DNA from: Burkholderiaceae bacterium 26
Lineage (GTDB): Bacteria > Pseudomonadota > Gammaproteobacteria > Burkholderiales > Burkholderiaceae
Direction of reading: 5' to 3'
DNA: 64,000 nt
Assembly: GCA_000955795.1 (NCBI GenBank)
Contig: JYOB01000012.1
Span: 1 to 64,000 of the forward strand
The position numbers were made by a program, and so were the translations under genes. The notes beneath the pieces are model-generated. The model did not search any database. It saw only the letters and a program-made list of their open reading frames with translations, and had not been told where the DNA came from. Of this stretch, positions 18,350-27,491 are shown one piece after another (positions within the stretch are counted from its first letter, which is position 1; each line of letters begins with the position of its first letter).

Positions 18350-19531
18350 TCAGAACTTGTGGCGCACACCCACTGCCACACCAACCTGGTTATCCGAGTT
18401 CGGTGTGATGAAGTACGTCTGCGATGCAGCCGGCAGATAGCCCACCGACGTTTGTGCACCCGTTGCCGGGTTGGTCGCGTAGCCGATCGAATCCCAGTTC
18501 AGCGAACCATTGCGCGAATACGCTGCCGTCAGGTACACGTCGGTACGCTTCGAGAAGTTGTAATCGGCAATGAAGTTCCACTGCTGCGGGTTGCGCGGGT
18601 TGATCGTGGCGCCGCCGATGGTCGCTTCCTTGATGTTGTCGTAGTAGTACGACAGCGTCAGGCCCAGTGCCGGGGTGGCCTGGTAGTTCACACCCAGCCA
18701 GTACAGGTCGTCGCGGTGCGGCGTCAGTGCTGCAGTGGCGCCGCTGGAGGGCGCTTCGGTGTTGCCATAGCGGAAGCCTGCCATCACCTTGACGGGGCCC
18801 GTGGTGTAGCTGGCTGCAATGGCAGCGCGCTTGTCGCGGGCATATTCGTTGCCGCCCGACAGACCCAGCGCTTCTGCGGCCGTCAGCACCTTCACTTCGT
18901 CATACGCGACGCCCAAGCCAAACGGGCCAGCGAAGTAGTTCGCGCCGGCGCCGTAGGCCGAGTTGGCCGTGTTGCTGCCCGTGCGCTCGCCGAACGCCCA
19001 GTGAGCTTCGACCGTCAGCGGACCGAATGCAGCGCCGTACTTGATCATGTTGTCTTCGCGGAAGTTCGCACCCAGCAGGCCGACCACCGGCTCCCACTGC
19101 GTGGCGTAACCGCTCGGCGAGAAGTTCGCCATCATGTCGAAGATCGTCGTGTACTGACGACCCAGCGTGATCTTGCCCCAGTTGCCCTGCAGGCCCACAA
19201 ACGCCTGCCGGCCGAACAGACGGCCACCTTGCTGCAGCGTGCCGGTGTCCATGCCGAAGCCCGATTCCAGCACGAACAGGCCCTTGAGCCCGCCGCCGAT
19301 GTCTTCAACGCCACGCAAGCCCCAGCGATTTGAAGACAGGCCGCCCGCCTGCATCGCAAGGCGCGATCCGCTGCTGCCCGGAATGGCCACCCCCGCCGCA
19401 GTCACGGCCTGCTCATGGTTGACGTATTCGACGTTCGCGTCGACCACGCCGTACAGCGTCACACTCGACTGAGCCTGCGCAACACCCGCAAACGTGCCCA
19501 GCACTGCCAATGCCAGCAGCGATTTCTTCAT
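18350..19531 (-). CDS. Outer-membrane general porin (Burkholderiales type)
   Basis: This 393-residue trimeric beta-barrel porin of the Gram-negative porin family (OmpC-like, Porin_4) allows diffusion of small solutes. It begins with MKKSLLALAVLGTFAGVAQAQ, a signal peptide cleaved after AQA, and the mature N-terminus SSVTLYGVVDANVEYV is typical of Ralstonia, Burkholderia and Bordetella porins. The C-terminal residue is Phe (GVRHKF), the signal for barrel insertion. The 379-bp upstream region carries inverted repeats that may be operator sites. Confidence 0.93.
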   Translation of the reverse strand: MKKSLLALAVLGTFAGVAQAQSSVTLYGVVDANVEYVNHEQAVTAAGVAIPGSSGSRLAMQAGGLSSNRWGLRGVEDIGGGLKGLFVLESGFGMDTGTLQQGGRLFGRQAFVGLQGNWGKITLGRQYTTIFDMMANFSPSGYATQWEPVVGLLGANFREDNMIKYGAAFGPLTVEAHWAFGERTGSNTANSAYGAGANYFAGPFGLGVAYDEVKVLTAAEALGLSGGNEYARDKRAAIAASYTTGPVKVMAGFRYGNTEAPSSGATAALTPHRDDLYWLGVNYQATPALGLTLSYYYDNIKEATIGGATINPRNPQQWNFIADYNFSKRTDVYLTAAYSRNGSLNWDSIGYATNPATGAQTSVGYLPAASQTYFITPNSDNQVGVAVGVRHKF

Positions 19532-19910
19532 CGGTCGGTCTCCAGATCTTTAATTTTGAGTTCAGTGGCAGGCAGACCCTCCGTTCCCGTCTTCCCGCCC
19601 CATGACTTTCAAACGAAGTCGCTGACTAATGTAGCAACGCGGTACTGGGCTCGGTCGAAATTTGCGAACGAATGTTCGTAAACGCGCGTTTGCTGTCTGA
19701 TCCCGGCAACAGGCTGTTTCCGATTTTGAAATAGATCGGCGATGTGCGCGCTTGATTCGTTGCGGTTTTAGATGTGATCCGCGCGCCAACAGGGTTATCC
19801 CGTACAGTAGTGTTTGGTCAGCCTGCTTCTGACCGGACGCAAGGTCCCGCGCAGCGTCGGCTTTACAATGGCGATCGCGCCGCACGCCATTGTCGGCGGT
19901 GCCCGTACCT
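19532..19910. other. Divergent porin-coq7 intergenic region with inverted repeats
   Basis: No convincing gene is seen in these 379 bp, which are less GC-rich than their surroundings. The porin ribosome site (GGAGACC) is at the left end. At 19661-19682 TTTGCGAAC and GTTCGTAAA form a 9-4-9 inverted repeat with one mismatch. The perfect 12-bp palindrome AAACGCGCGTTT (19680-19691) overlaps its end. A smaller repeat GGTCAG/CTGACC is at 19816-19834. TACAAT at 19864-19869 may be the coq7 -10 box. Confidence 0.6.
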
Positions 19911-20561
19911 ATGCTCGACCGCTTCATCCCCGAATTCGACCGCGCCCTGCGCGCTGTGGCAGGCGTCACCCGCGCCAGCCGACCGAACCCTGCTGACGCC
20001 GTTATCGTGTCCACCTCTGCCGATAGGGCCGACAACGCGACCAAGCTTTCCGAGGCCGACCGCCGCCATGCTGCCGGCCTGATGCGCGTGAACCATGTCG
20101 GCGAGGTCTGCGCCCAGGCCCTGTACCAGGGGCAGGCGCTGTTTGCCCGGGATCCGGCCATCCGGGCCCAGCTCGACGAGGCCGCGCGTGAAGAAGAAGA
20201 CCATCTCGCCTGGTGCGCCCAGCGCCTGCAGGAATTGAACGACCGCCCGAGCCTGCTCAATCCGCTGTGGTATGCCGGCGCTTTCGCCATCGGCGCGGTG
20301 GCCGGACGCCTCGGCGACAAGATCAGCCTCGGCTTCGTCGCCGAGACCGAGCGCCAGGTCGAGCATCACCTCGACAGCCATCTCGATACATTGCCCGAAC
20401 AGGACACCCGCTCGCGCGCCATCGTTGCCCAGATGCGCGACGACGAAATCCGCCACGGCGACAACGCGCGCCAGGCTGGTGGCATTGATCTGCCTGCGCC
20501 GATCCGCCAAGCCATGCGTGCCGCGTCACGCGTCATGACCACCGCCGCCTACCGCATCTGA
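19911..20561 (+). CDS. coq7: Coq7-type ubiquinone biosynthesis hydroxylase
   Basis: This membrane-associated di-iron monooxygenase performs the C6 hydroxylation of the demethoxyubiquinone ring in ubiquinone synthesis, replacing UbiF in many betaproteobacteria. The 216-residue protein has the ferritin-like carboxylate/His motifs: Glu65 in NHVGEV, EEDH (Glu95, His98), Glu147 with EHH (151-153), and EIRH (Glu179, His182). The ATG at 19911 starts the family homology; a TTG seven codons earlier is less likely. IspB, encoded about 35 kb away in this window, makes the polyprenyl tail for the same pathway. Confidence 0.92.
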   Translation: MLDRFIPEFDRALRAVAGVTRASRPNPADAVIVSTSADRADNATKLSEADRRHAAGLMRVNHVGEVCAQALYQGQALFARDPAIRAQLDEAAREEEDHLAWCAQRLQELNDRPSLLNPLWYAGAFAIGAVAGRLGDKISLGFVAETERQVEHHLDSHLDTLPEQDTRSRAIVAQMRDDEIRHGDNARQAGGIDLPAPIRQAMRAASRVMTTAAYRI

Positions 20562-20817
20562 TGGGCGTGTCGCGTGTCGCGCGGGTCGATCGGCCCGACG
20601 ACGACACGGCGCACGCTCCCCCATTCGCCCGACCTCTGCCGCCTGCGGTCTGCGCCTCGAACCGGGGCGCTGTCGCTCGCCGTTCTCTCACGTGGTTTCT
20701 ACATAAACCACGCTATCTCCTTCATTTGATTGGGAAAAGTGACATGACTCCTCTGGCGGGGTGCGCTAAGTCATTGTTCTGATTGCAAATTTTCCGTCTC
20801 CCAGGCCTCCGCAAGCC

Positions 20818-20846
20818 TTGACCGCCTAAAGTCGTTCCTCTAAAGT
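20818..20846 (+). promoter_or_regulatory. Predicted sigma-70 promoter of the mraZ-ftsZ cluster
   Basis: TTGACC (20818-20823, 5 of 6) and TAAAGT (20841-20846, 4 of 6) are separated by exactly 17 bp. Transcription would begin near 20852, inside the phased repeat array and about 105 nt before the mraZ start. Confidence 0.65.
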
Positions 20847-20880
20847 GGGAAACAGTGTCAGAAAGTGTAGTTTTGTGGTT
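20845..20880 (+). promoter_or_regulatory. MraZ-box array: four GTG-containing repeats at 10-bp spacing
   Basis: GTGGGA, GTGTCA, GTGTAG and GTGGTT start at 20845, 20855, 20865 and 20875, exactly one helical turn apart. The known MraZ site is three or more direct repeats (TGGGN separated by 5 nt in E. coli, AAAGTG-type in Mollicutes). The array overlaps the -10 box and start point, so MraZ binding should repress the operon. The fourth repeat is the least conserved. Confidence 0.75.
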
Positions 20881-20956
20881 CAAAGAGGCCGTTTTCGGGG
20901 CCAGTTGACGGCAAGGTAAGTGGCGATCAAGTCGCCGCACGGAGAGAGAAACCAAC

Positions 20957-21385
20957 GTGTTCCAGGGTGCGTCGGCGCTGACGCTGGATGCCAAAGGGCG
21001 GATGTCCATTCCGTCGCGGCACCGCGAAGCGCTCCAGCTGCAGGCCGAAGGCCGGGTGACTGTGACCAAGCACCCGGACGGTTGCCTCATGCTGTTTCCG
21101 CGCCCCGAGTGGGAACGCTTTCGCGAGCGCATCGCTGCGCTGCCGATGGAAGCCCACTGGTGGAAACGGATCTTTCTAGGCAGCGCCGCCGATGTCGAAC
21201 TCGATACCGCCGGCCGCGTCCTCATCACCCCAGAACTGCGCACGGCTGCCTCCCTTGAACGTGACGTGATGCTGCTCGGCATGGGCAGCCACTTCGAAGT
21301 CTGGGACGCCGCTACGTACACCGCGAAGGAGCAAGCCGCCATGGCGCAAGGCATGCCCGACGCCCTCAAGAATTTCTCCTTTTGA
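20957..21385 (+). CDS. mraZ: Transcriptional regulator MraZ
   Basis: MraZ is a DNA-binding protein with two AbrB-like swapped-hairpin halves; it forms a ring and represses its own division/cell-wall operon. The 142-residue protein shows both halves: [17 protein letters not shown] near the N-terminus and [16 protein letters not shown] in the middle. It starts with GTG at 20957 after GGAGAGAG. It is the first gene of the dcw cluster, directly behind a repeat array matching its known binding pattern; rsmH begins 9 bp after its stop. Confidence 0.95.
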   Translation: MFQGASALTLDAKGRMSIPSRHREALQLQAEGRVTVTKHPDGCLMLFPRPEWERFRERIAALPMEAHWWKRIFLGSAADVELDTAGRVLITPELRTAASLERDVMLLGMGSHFEVWDAATYTAKEQAAMAQGMPDALKNFSF

Positions 21386-21394
21386 TGACGCGCG

Positions 21395-22354
21395 ATGACA
21401 ACCCAAGCCAGTGCGGGACTGCGCCATCAGACGGTGCTCTTAGACGAAGCGGTCGATGCGCTCATCTGGCGCGACGACGGCATCTATATCGATGGAACCT
21501 TCGGGAGAGGCGGGCACAGCCGGCTCATCCTGGAACGGCTGGGGCCCGGCGGCAGACTTGTCGCCTTCGACAAGGACCCAGCAGCAATCACCGAAGCGGG
21601 CACCGTAGAGGATGCCCGCTTCGCTATTGAGCATGACAGCTTCGCGCAGATGGCCTCGGCTCTGGATGCGCGCGGCATTGAACGGGTGGCCGGCGTGCTG
21701 CTCGATCTCGGCATCAGCTCGCCGCAGATCGACGAAGGCGCACGTGGCTTCTCGTTCCGGATGGATGGCCCGCTCGACATGCGGATGGACACCACGCGCG
21801 GCATCACCGCAGCCCAATGGCTGGCCGAGGCTGATGAGCGCGACATTGCGAGGGTGATACGGGACTATGGGGAAGAACGGTTTGCTGTACAGATTGCAAA
21901 GGCGATTGTTGCTCGCCGGAGCCAATCCGGGGATCGAGGTCCTCTCGATCGCACATCCGAGCTTGCCGCGCTCGTGGCGCAAGCCGTCAAAACACGCGAG
22001 AAGGGCCAAGACCCTGCGACCCGCACCTTTCAAGCTTTACGGATTCACGTCAATCAAGAGCTTGCGGACCTCGAAACCGGTCTGAAGGCCGCCTTTGAAC
22101 GCCTGGAGCAGGGGGGACGTCTCGTCGTGATCAGCTTCCATTCGCTGGAAGACCGCATCGTCAAGCGCTTCATGCAGGCCCTGGCGCGCCCGGAGCAATC
22201 CGCCGCGCCGGAACTGCGTCGGGCGCCGCTGCGTGCGCATGAGCTGCCGGCGCCGCAGTTGCGCCTGCTTGGCCGCGTGAAGCCGTCGGAGGCCGAGGTG
22301 TCGGCCAACCCGCGTGCGCGCTCGGCCATCATGCGCGTGGCCGAGCGTTGCTGA
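21395..22354 (+). CDS. rsmH: 16S rRNA (cytosine-1402-N4)-methyltransferase RsmH
   Basis: RsmH (MraW) methylates N4 of C1402 in the decoding centre of 16S rRNA using S-adenosylmethionine. The 319-residue protein has the SAM-binding strand and loop [11 protein letters not shown] and ends with the conserved [17 protein letters not shown] and [14 protein letters not shown] segments. Length and order are normal. Codon use is odd: from about 21438 to 22120 codons nearly absent from the neighbours appear (AGA, AGG, ATA, TTA, GTA and many CGG), while the last third looks native. This suggests allelic replacement by recombination. Confidence 0.95.
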   Translation: MTTQASAGLRHQTVLLDEAVDALIWRDDGIYIDGTFGRGGHSRLILERLGPGGRLVAFDKDPAAITEAGTVEDARFAIEHDSFAQMASALDARGIERVAGVLLDLGISSPQIDEGARGFSFRMDGPLDMRMDTTRGITAAQWLAEADERDIARVIRDYGEERFAVQIAKAIVARRSQSGDRGPLDRTSELAALVAQAVKTREKGQDPATRTFQALRIHVNQELADLETGLKAAFERLEQGGRLVVISFHSLEDRIVKRFMQALARPEQSAAPELRRAPLRAHELPAPQLRLLGRVKPSEAEVSANPRARSAIMRVAERC

Positions 22355-22373
22355 GCCGACGGAGACGCACGCC

Positions 22374-22718
22374 ATGAACCGCCTGAACATGTTCCTGCTG
22401 ACTGCGCTGGTGCTGTGCGCGCTGTCGCTGGTCAACGCACAACATCAGGCACGGCAACTGTTTGTCGAGCTGGATCGCGCGCAGGCGGAAGAGAAGCAAC
22501 TCAACACGGACTGGTCGCGCCTGCAATATGAGCAGAGCGCGCTGGGCAAGAGCGCTCGCATTGCCGACATCGCGAGCAAGCAATTGAAGATGTCGCCCGC
22601 GCAAGCAGGGCGCACACAGTATCTGCAGGGGTTTGCCGATTTGCCGGCAGCAGGGACGCCCTCCGGGGCTTCCTCGGCGGCGGCCAGCGCGCCCACGGCT
22701 TCCGGAGTACAGCCATGA
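22374..22718 (+). CDS. ftsL: Cell division protein FtsL
   Basis: FtsL is a small bitopic divisome protein that works with FtsB and FtsQ to activate FtsW-FtsI. The 114-residue product has a short cytoplasmic N-terminus, one membrane helix (about residues 5-22) and a periplasmic coiled-coil (about 25-75) ending in a low-complexity Ala/Ser/Pro tail. Sequence identity in this family is low; the call rests on position, size and topology. The ATG at 22374 has GGAG upstream. Its stop overlaps the ftsI start by 4 bp. Confidence 0.9.
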   Translation: MNRLNMFLLTALVLCALSLVNAQHQARQLFVELDRAQAEEKQLNTDWSRLQYEQSALGKSARIADIASKQLKMSPAQAGRTQYLQGFADLPAAGTPSGASSAAASAPTASGVQP

Positions 22719-24502
22719 GTGGCGCACGCAAGTCCAACGGCACCACGGCGCGCGCGCGCCTGGGCCAGTTTTCCGCCAGCCCGGTGCTGGGCCTGCGCCT
22801 GCCGATGTGGCGCTCGAAGCTGGTCGTGTTCCTGATGTTCGCAGCGTTCCTGGCGCTGATCGGCCGCGCGCTGTGGATTCAAGGTCCTGGCAACCGCTTT
22901 TATGAGGCCGAGGGCAAGAAGCGCTTCCAGCGCACGCTGGAGCTTCCGGCCACGCGCGGCAAGATTCTCGATCGCAATGGCTTGGTGCTGGCCACGAGCC
23001 TGCCCGTGAAGGCCATCTGGGCCGTGCCCGAAGACGTGCCCAACAACGTGCCTGGCGAAGACATGAAGAAGCTCGGCAAGCTGCTCGGCATGAGCGACAA
23101 GGAGCTTTCGGGCAAGCTGAGCGAAGACAAAGGCTTTGTCTACCTCAAGCGCCAGGTGCTGCCCGAGGTGGCCGACCAGATCGCCGCGCTGAAGATCGAA
23201 GGCATCTATCAGACGCGTGAGTACAAGCGCTTCTACCCGGAAGGCGAGGCGATGGCGCACATCGTCGGGTTCACCAACGTCGAGGACAAAGGCCAGGAAG
23301 GCATGGAGCTGGCGCGTGAGTCCGACCTCGCGGGTGCCGCCGGCCAGCGTCAGGTGATCAAGGATCGGCTGGGCCGCGTGGTGGAAGACGTTGGCGTGCT
23401 CAAGGCCCCACGTGATGGGCATGATCAGACGCTGTCAATCGACGCCAAGATCCAGTACCTGACCTTCAACGAGTTGAAGGCCGCCATTGAGCGTACCCGC
23501 GCAAAGGCCGCCAGTGCGATCGTGCTGGATGCCCAGACCGGCGAGGTGCTGGCGCTCGCCAACTACCCGACCTACAACCCGAACGACCGCAGCCGCCTCT
23601 CGGGCGAGCAACTGCGCAATCGCGTGCTCACCGACACCTTCGAGCCCGGCTCGATGATGAAGCCGATCACGATCAGCCTGGCGCTGCAGCTCAAGCGCGT
23701 GACGCCCACCACGCTGGTGCAGACCAACGGCAAATACAGCTTTGAAGGCGCGACCATTTCCGATACCGGCAACTACGGCACGCTGACGGTCGCCCAGGTG
23801 ATCCAGCACTCCAGCAACATCGGCACGACCAAGATCGCGATGATGCTCAAGCCGCAGGAAATGTGGGACATGTTCACCAGCGTTGGCTTGGGGCAGGCGC
23901 CGAAGATCGGCTTCCCGGGCGCGGTGGCAGGGCGGCTGCGCCCGGCAAACAAATGGCGCCGCATCGAGCAGGCGACCATGTCGTATGGCTACGGCCTGTC
24001 GGTGTCGCTGTTCCAGATTGCACATGCGTACACCATCTTCGCGCACGATGGCGAGCTGATTCCGATCACGATGTACCGCACCGACGGCCAGCCGCCGCAG
24101 GGCGAGCGCGTGATCTCGCCGGAGGTGGCACGGCAGGTCCGTCAGATGCTCGAGACAGTGACGGCCCCCGGCGGCACCGCACCGCAGGCGCAGGTGATGG
24201 GCTACCGCGTCGGCGGCAAGACCGGCACGGCGTGGAAGCACACAGCGCGCGGCTATGACCGCTCCAAGTATCGCGCCTCGTTTATTGGTCTGGCGCCCAT
24301 GTCGAACCCGCGCATCATCGTGGCGGTGAGCGTGGACGAGCCGACCGTGGGTAATCGCTATGGCGGCGGCGCGGCCGGCCCCGTGTTCTCTCAAATCGCG
24401 GGCGGCACCCTGCGGGCGCTGAATGTGCCGCCGGATTCGCCGGTGCGGCAGCTCGTGATGACCCCAGACGTGCCGGAAGAGCCGGTAGGGGGGCTGCAAT
24501 GA
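22715..24502 (+). CDS. ftsI: Peptidoglycan D,D-transpeptidase FtsI (PBP3)
   Basis: FtsI cross-links septal peptidoglycan and is a beta-lactam target. The 595-residue protein has a cytoplasmic tail, one membrane helix (about 35-55), a pedestal domain with the motif RGKILDRNG (81-89) and the transpeptidase domain with S313-x-x-K316, SSN (366-368) and KTG (502-504). It works with FtsW, encoded downstream. Both ends overlap neighbours by 4 bp (ftsL, murE). Confidence 0.96.
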   Translation: MSGARKSNGTTARARLGQFSASPVLGLRLPMWRSKLVVFLMFAAFLALIGRALWIQGPGNRFYEAEGKKRFQRTLELPATRGKILDRNGLVLATSLPVKAIWAVPEDVPNNVPGEDMKKLGKLLGMSDKELSGKLSEDKGFVYLKRQVLPEVADQIAALKIEGIYQTREYKRFYPEGEAMAHIVGFTNVEDKGQEGMELARESDLAGAAGQRQVIKDRLGRVVEDVGVLKAPRDGHDQTLSIDAKIQYLTFNELKAAIERTRAKAASAIVLDAQTGEVLALANYPTYNPNDRSRLSGEQLRNRVLTDTFEPGSMMKPITISLALQLKRVTPTTLVQTNGKYSFEGATISDTGNYGTLTVAQVIQHSSNIGTTKIAMMLKPQEMWDMFTSVGLGQAPKIGFPGAVAGRLRPANKWRRIEQATMSYGYGLSVSLFQIAHAYTIFAHDGELIPITMYRTDGQPPQGERVISPEVARQVRQMLETVTAPGGTAPQAQVMGYRVGGKTGTAWKHTARGYDRSKYRASFIGLAPMSNPRIIVAVSVDEPTVGNRYGGGAAGPVFSQIAGGTLRALNVPPDSPVRQLVMTPDVPEEPVGGLQ

Positions 24503-26043
24503 CAGCTAAGCCCACTTCTGACCGCCCGACCATCGCCGCGCGTCTTGCGCCCGTGGTGGACTGGCTGCGCGCCCAGGCGCCGGCAGGTGCCGACCTCACC
24601 AGCGACACGCGCAAGCTCAAGACCGGCGATGTGTTCGTCGCCTACGTGCTCGGCAATGTACGCCAGCGCGGCGATGGCCGTCCGCATATTCCGCAGGCGA
24701 TCGAAGCTGGCGCTTCCGCCGTGCTAGCCGAGGCTCATGGCTACGCAATGCCCGCAGACGCACCCGTGCGCATCCTGCCGGTGGACGGCTTGGCTGAACT
24801 GGCCGGGCCACTGGCCGCGCAGTGGTACGGCGTGCCCGGCCCGGACGCATTGCGTGTGATTGGCTTGACGGGCACCAACGGCAAGACATCGTGTTCGCAA
24901 TGGATTGCGCAGGCGCTGACCAAACACGGCCAGCGTTGCGCAGTGGTGGGTACGCTCGGCACCGGGTTTGTCGATGCGCTGGCCGCTACCGGCTTTACCA
25001 CGCCGGATGCCATTCAGCTGCAGCACAGCCTTGCCGATCTGCACCGTGCGGGTGCCTGCGCCATCGCCATGGAAGTGTCGTCGCATGGTCTGGAGCAAGG
25101 CCGCGTCGATGGCACCTGCTTTGACATCGCGGTATTCACCAACCTCACGCAGGATCACCTCGACTACCACGGCACGATGGCCGAGTACGAACTCGCCAAG
25201 GCGCGCCTGTTCGGCTGGCCGGGCCTGCGGGCAGCCGTCATCAACCGCGACGACGCAGCCGGTGTGCGCTTGCTGCAGAACGCCCGAGCCGATATCGAGA
25301 CCATCGAATACGGTATCGACGCCGAAGCCGCTGCGCAGCACGGTGCCAAGCAATGGCTGCGCGCCAGCAACGTGCGTGCGCACCGCACCGGAACGACATT
25401 CGACGTGGACGGCAGTTTTGGCAACGCGACCGTCCATGCGCCCACGGTGGGTTTGTTCAACGTATCGAATCTTCTCGGTGTGCTGGGCGCACTGCTGGCG
25501 GCCGGCGTGCCGTGGCAGGACGCCATCGCGCGCCTGGAAAAACTGCAGCCCGTGAGCGGCCGCATGGAGCGTTTCGGCGGCGAAGACGGTCCGTTGGTGG
25601 TGGTCGATTACGCCCACACGCCGGACGCGCTGGAGCAGACCCTGCGCGCACTCGCGCCGATTACCGAAGCGCGCGGCGGCAAGCTGTGGGCCGTGTTCGG
25701 CTGCGGCGGCGACCGCGACCCCGGCAAGCGTCCGCAGATGGGCGCCATCGCCGAGCGCTTGGCGCCGCACGTTGTGCTGACCTCCGACAACCCGCGCAGC
25801 GAAGATCCGCAGCACATCCTCGACGAGATCGCCGACGGCATGGATAACCCGCGCGCTGCCATCCAGATCGAAGACCGTGCGGCCGCCATCCTGCATGCCG
25901 TGCGACACGCCGATGCGCATGACGTGATCGTCGTGGCGGGCAAGGGGCACGAATCGACGCAGGAGATTGCTGGTCGCAAGCGACCATTCTCCGATCAGGA
26001 ACATGTGCGTCTGGCGCTTGCAGCCCGCGGGGTGAACGCATGA
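24499..26043 (+). CDS. murE: UDP-MurNAc-L-Ala-D-Glu: meso-diaminopimelate ligase MurE
   Basis: MurE adds the third stem-peptide residue. The 514-residue Mur ligase has the ATP loop GTNGKTS (125-131), the central-domain NLTQDHLDYHG motif and DNPR at 430-433, the signature for meso-diaminopimelate rather than lysine, as expected for a Gram-negative cell. The start overlaps the ftsI stop and the stop overlaps the murF start, each by 4 bp. Confidence 0.96.
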   Translation: MTAKPTSDRPTIAARLAPVVDWLRAQAPAGADLTSDTRKLKTGDVFVAYVLGNVRQRGDGRPHIPQAIEAGASAVLAEAHGYAMPADAPVRILPVDGLAELAGPLAAQWYGVPGPDALRVIGLTGTNGKTSCSQWIAQALTKHGQRCAVVGTLGTGFVDALAATGFTTPDAIQLQHSLADLHRAGACAIAMEVSSHGLEQGRVDGTCFDIAVFTNLTQDHLDYHGTMAEYELAKARLFGWPGLRAAVINRDDAAGVRLLQNARADIETIEYGIDAEAAAQHGAKQWLRASNVRAHRTGTTFDVDGSFGNATVHAPTVGLFNVSNLLGVLGALLAAGVPWQDAIARLEKLQPVSGRMERFGGEDGPLVVVDYAHTPDALEQTLRALAPITEARGGKLWAVFGCGGDRDPGKRPQMGAIAERLAPHVVLTSDNPRSEDPQHILDEIADGMDNPRAAIQIEDRAAAILHAVRHADAHDVIVVAGKGHESTQEIAGRKRPFSDQEHVRLALAARGVNA

Positions 26044-27476
26044 TCGCCCCGACCGTGATGATGCACGCCACCGACGCCGCTGCCTGGATGGCGGGCGCCC
26101 ATCTGGCGGGCCCCGACACGGCCATCTTGCGCGTGACAACCGACAGCCGCGCAGTGCAGCCCGGCGACCTGTTCGTCGCGCTGATCGGCGAGCGTTTCGA
26201 CGCGCACGATTTCCTGCCCGAGGTGGTGGCGCGTGGCGCTGCCGCCGTGCTGGTGTCGCGCGCGCCGGCTGCCACGCTGGATATGGCGAAGGTGGCCGTG
26301 CTGACCGTTGCCGATACGCGCATCGGCCTGGGTCAACTTGCCGCCGGCTGGCGCCGCCAGTTCCCGATTCCCGTCGTCGCCGTGACGGGCAGCAACGGCA
26401 AGACGACGGTCAAGGAAATGATCTCCGCGATCTTCGCGCAGGCCGTGGGTGAAGACGCCCGCCTGGCGACCGCCGGCAACTTCAACAACGACATCGGCCT
26501 GCCGCTCACGCTGTTCCGCTTGAACGCGCAACACAAGCTGGCCGTGCTCGAACTCGGCATGAACCATCCGGGCGAGACGGCTGTATTGGCTGCCATTGCC
26601 CAGCCCACCGTGGCGATGATCAACAACGCCCAGCGCGAGCACCAAGAGTTCATGGTCAGCGTGGAAGCGGTGGCTGAAGAACACGCCGCCGTACTGGCCG
26701 CGTTGCCGACCGATGGCGTGGCGGTGTTTCCGCGTGATGCGGCCAACGGTGGCGAATATGCGCCGGTGTGGCAAGCCGCAGCCGGTGCGCGCCGCGTGCT
26801 CGATTTCGGTATCGAGGCCGGGGCTGTGACGGGCACGGTGGTGGATACCGCCGACGGGCAACGCATCGACGTGCAGGCCCCTGGCCAGCGCTTCGTCATC
26901 ACCTTGCCGCTGCTGGGTCTGCATAACGCACGCAATGCGCTGGCCGCGACGGCATGCGCGCTGGCTGCTGGTGTCGCTCCCGAGGTGATCGCACAGGCGC
27001 TGGGCAGCTTTGCTCCGGTCAAGGGGCGGCTGCAGCGCAAGCAGGGCACGCACGGCGGCCTCGTCATCGACGACACGTACAACGCGAACCCCGATTCGAT
27101 GCGCGCGGCGATCGATGCGCTTGTCACGCTGCCGGCGCCCCGCTGCTTGGTGCTGGGTGACATGGGCGAGGTCGGTTCGCAGGGTCCGGCATTCCACGAA
27201 GAAATCGGCGCTTATGCGCGCGAGCACGGCATCGACGCGGTGCTGGCAACCGGCGAGCTTGCGCGCCACACGGTCGACGCATTCGGCGCAGGCGCGCAGC
27301 ATTTTGCGTCGGCGGAAGACTTGATTGAACACGGCGTGCCCGCCATTGCGCCAGCCGCGACGGTATTGGTGAAGGGCTCGCGCTTCATGCGGATGGAACG
27401 CATTGTGGAAGCGCTGGTCTTGAAAGACCCGGTAGCGGATTTGTCGGCCGGTTCCAGCACACAACAGCAGCATTAA
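26040..27476 (+). CDS. murF: UDP-MurNAc-tripeptide: D-Ala-D-Ala ligase MurF
   Basis: MurF completes UDP-MurNAc-pentapeptide by adding the D-Ala-D-Ala made by Ddl. The 478-residue protein has the ATP loop TGSNGKTTVKEM (about 116-127), the motif ELGMNHPGE and, in the C-terminal domain, IDDTYNANPDSM. Normal length. It overlaps murE by 4 bp; mraY follows after 15 bp. Confidence 0.96.
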   Translation: MIAPTVMMHATDAAAWMAGAHLAGPDTAILRVTTDSRAVQPGDLFVALIGERFDAHDFLPEVVARGAAAVLVSRAPAATLDMAKVAVLTVADTRIGLGQLAAGWRRQFPIPVVAVTGSNGKTTVKEMISAIFAQAVGEDARLATAGNFNNDIGLPLTLFRLNAQHKLAVLELGMNHPGETAVLAAIAQPTVAMINNAQREHQEFMVSVEAVAEEHAAVLAALPTDGVAVFPRDAANGGEYAPVWQAAAGARRVLDFGIEAGAVTGTVVDTADGQRIDVQAPGQRFVITLPLLGLHNARNALAATACALAAGVAPEVIAQALGSFAPVKGRLQRKQGTHGGLVIDDTYNANPDSMRAAIDALVTLPAPRCLVLGDMGEVGSQGPAFHEEIGAYAREHGIDAVLATGELARHTVDAFGAGAQHFASAEDLIEHGVPAIAPAATVLVKGSRFMRMERIVEALVLKDPVADLSAGSSTQQQH

Positions 27477-27491
27477 GGGAAGCAAGAACCC

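Larger units (their letters stand above)
20562..20956. other. coq7-mraZ intergenic region
   Basis: No credible coding frame is seen in these 395 bp. It contains a perfect 8-bp inverted repeat CGTGGTTT/AAACCACG (20691-20712, 6-nt loop) without a T tract, then an AT-richer stretch, the dcw promoter (20818-20846) and the MraZ-box array (20846-20880). The remaining 75 bp form the mraZ leader, ending in a GGAGAGAG ribosome site. Confidence 0.7.

Noticed and set aside
20561-20782. A 73-codon frame starting at the coq7 stop (TGATG junction)
   Set aside because: It has no recognisable family, a composition rich in Arg/Pro/Ala as expected from GC-rich non-coding sequence, and it runs through the inverted repeat at 20691-20712. 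No ribosome site was seen.
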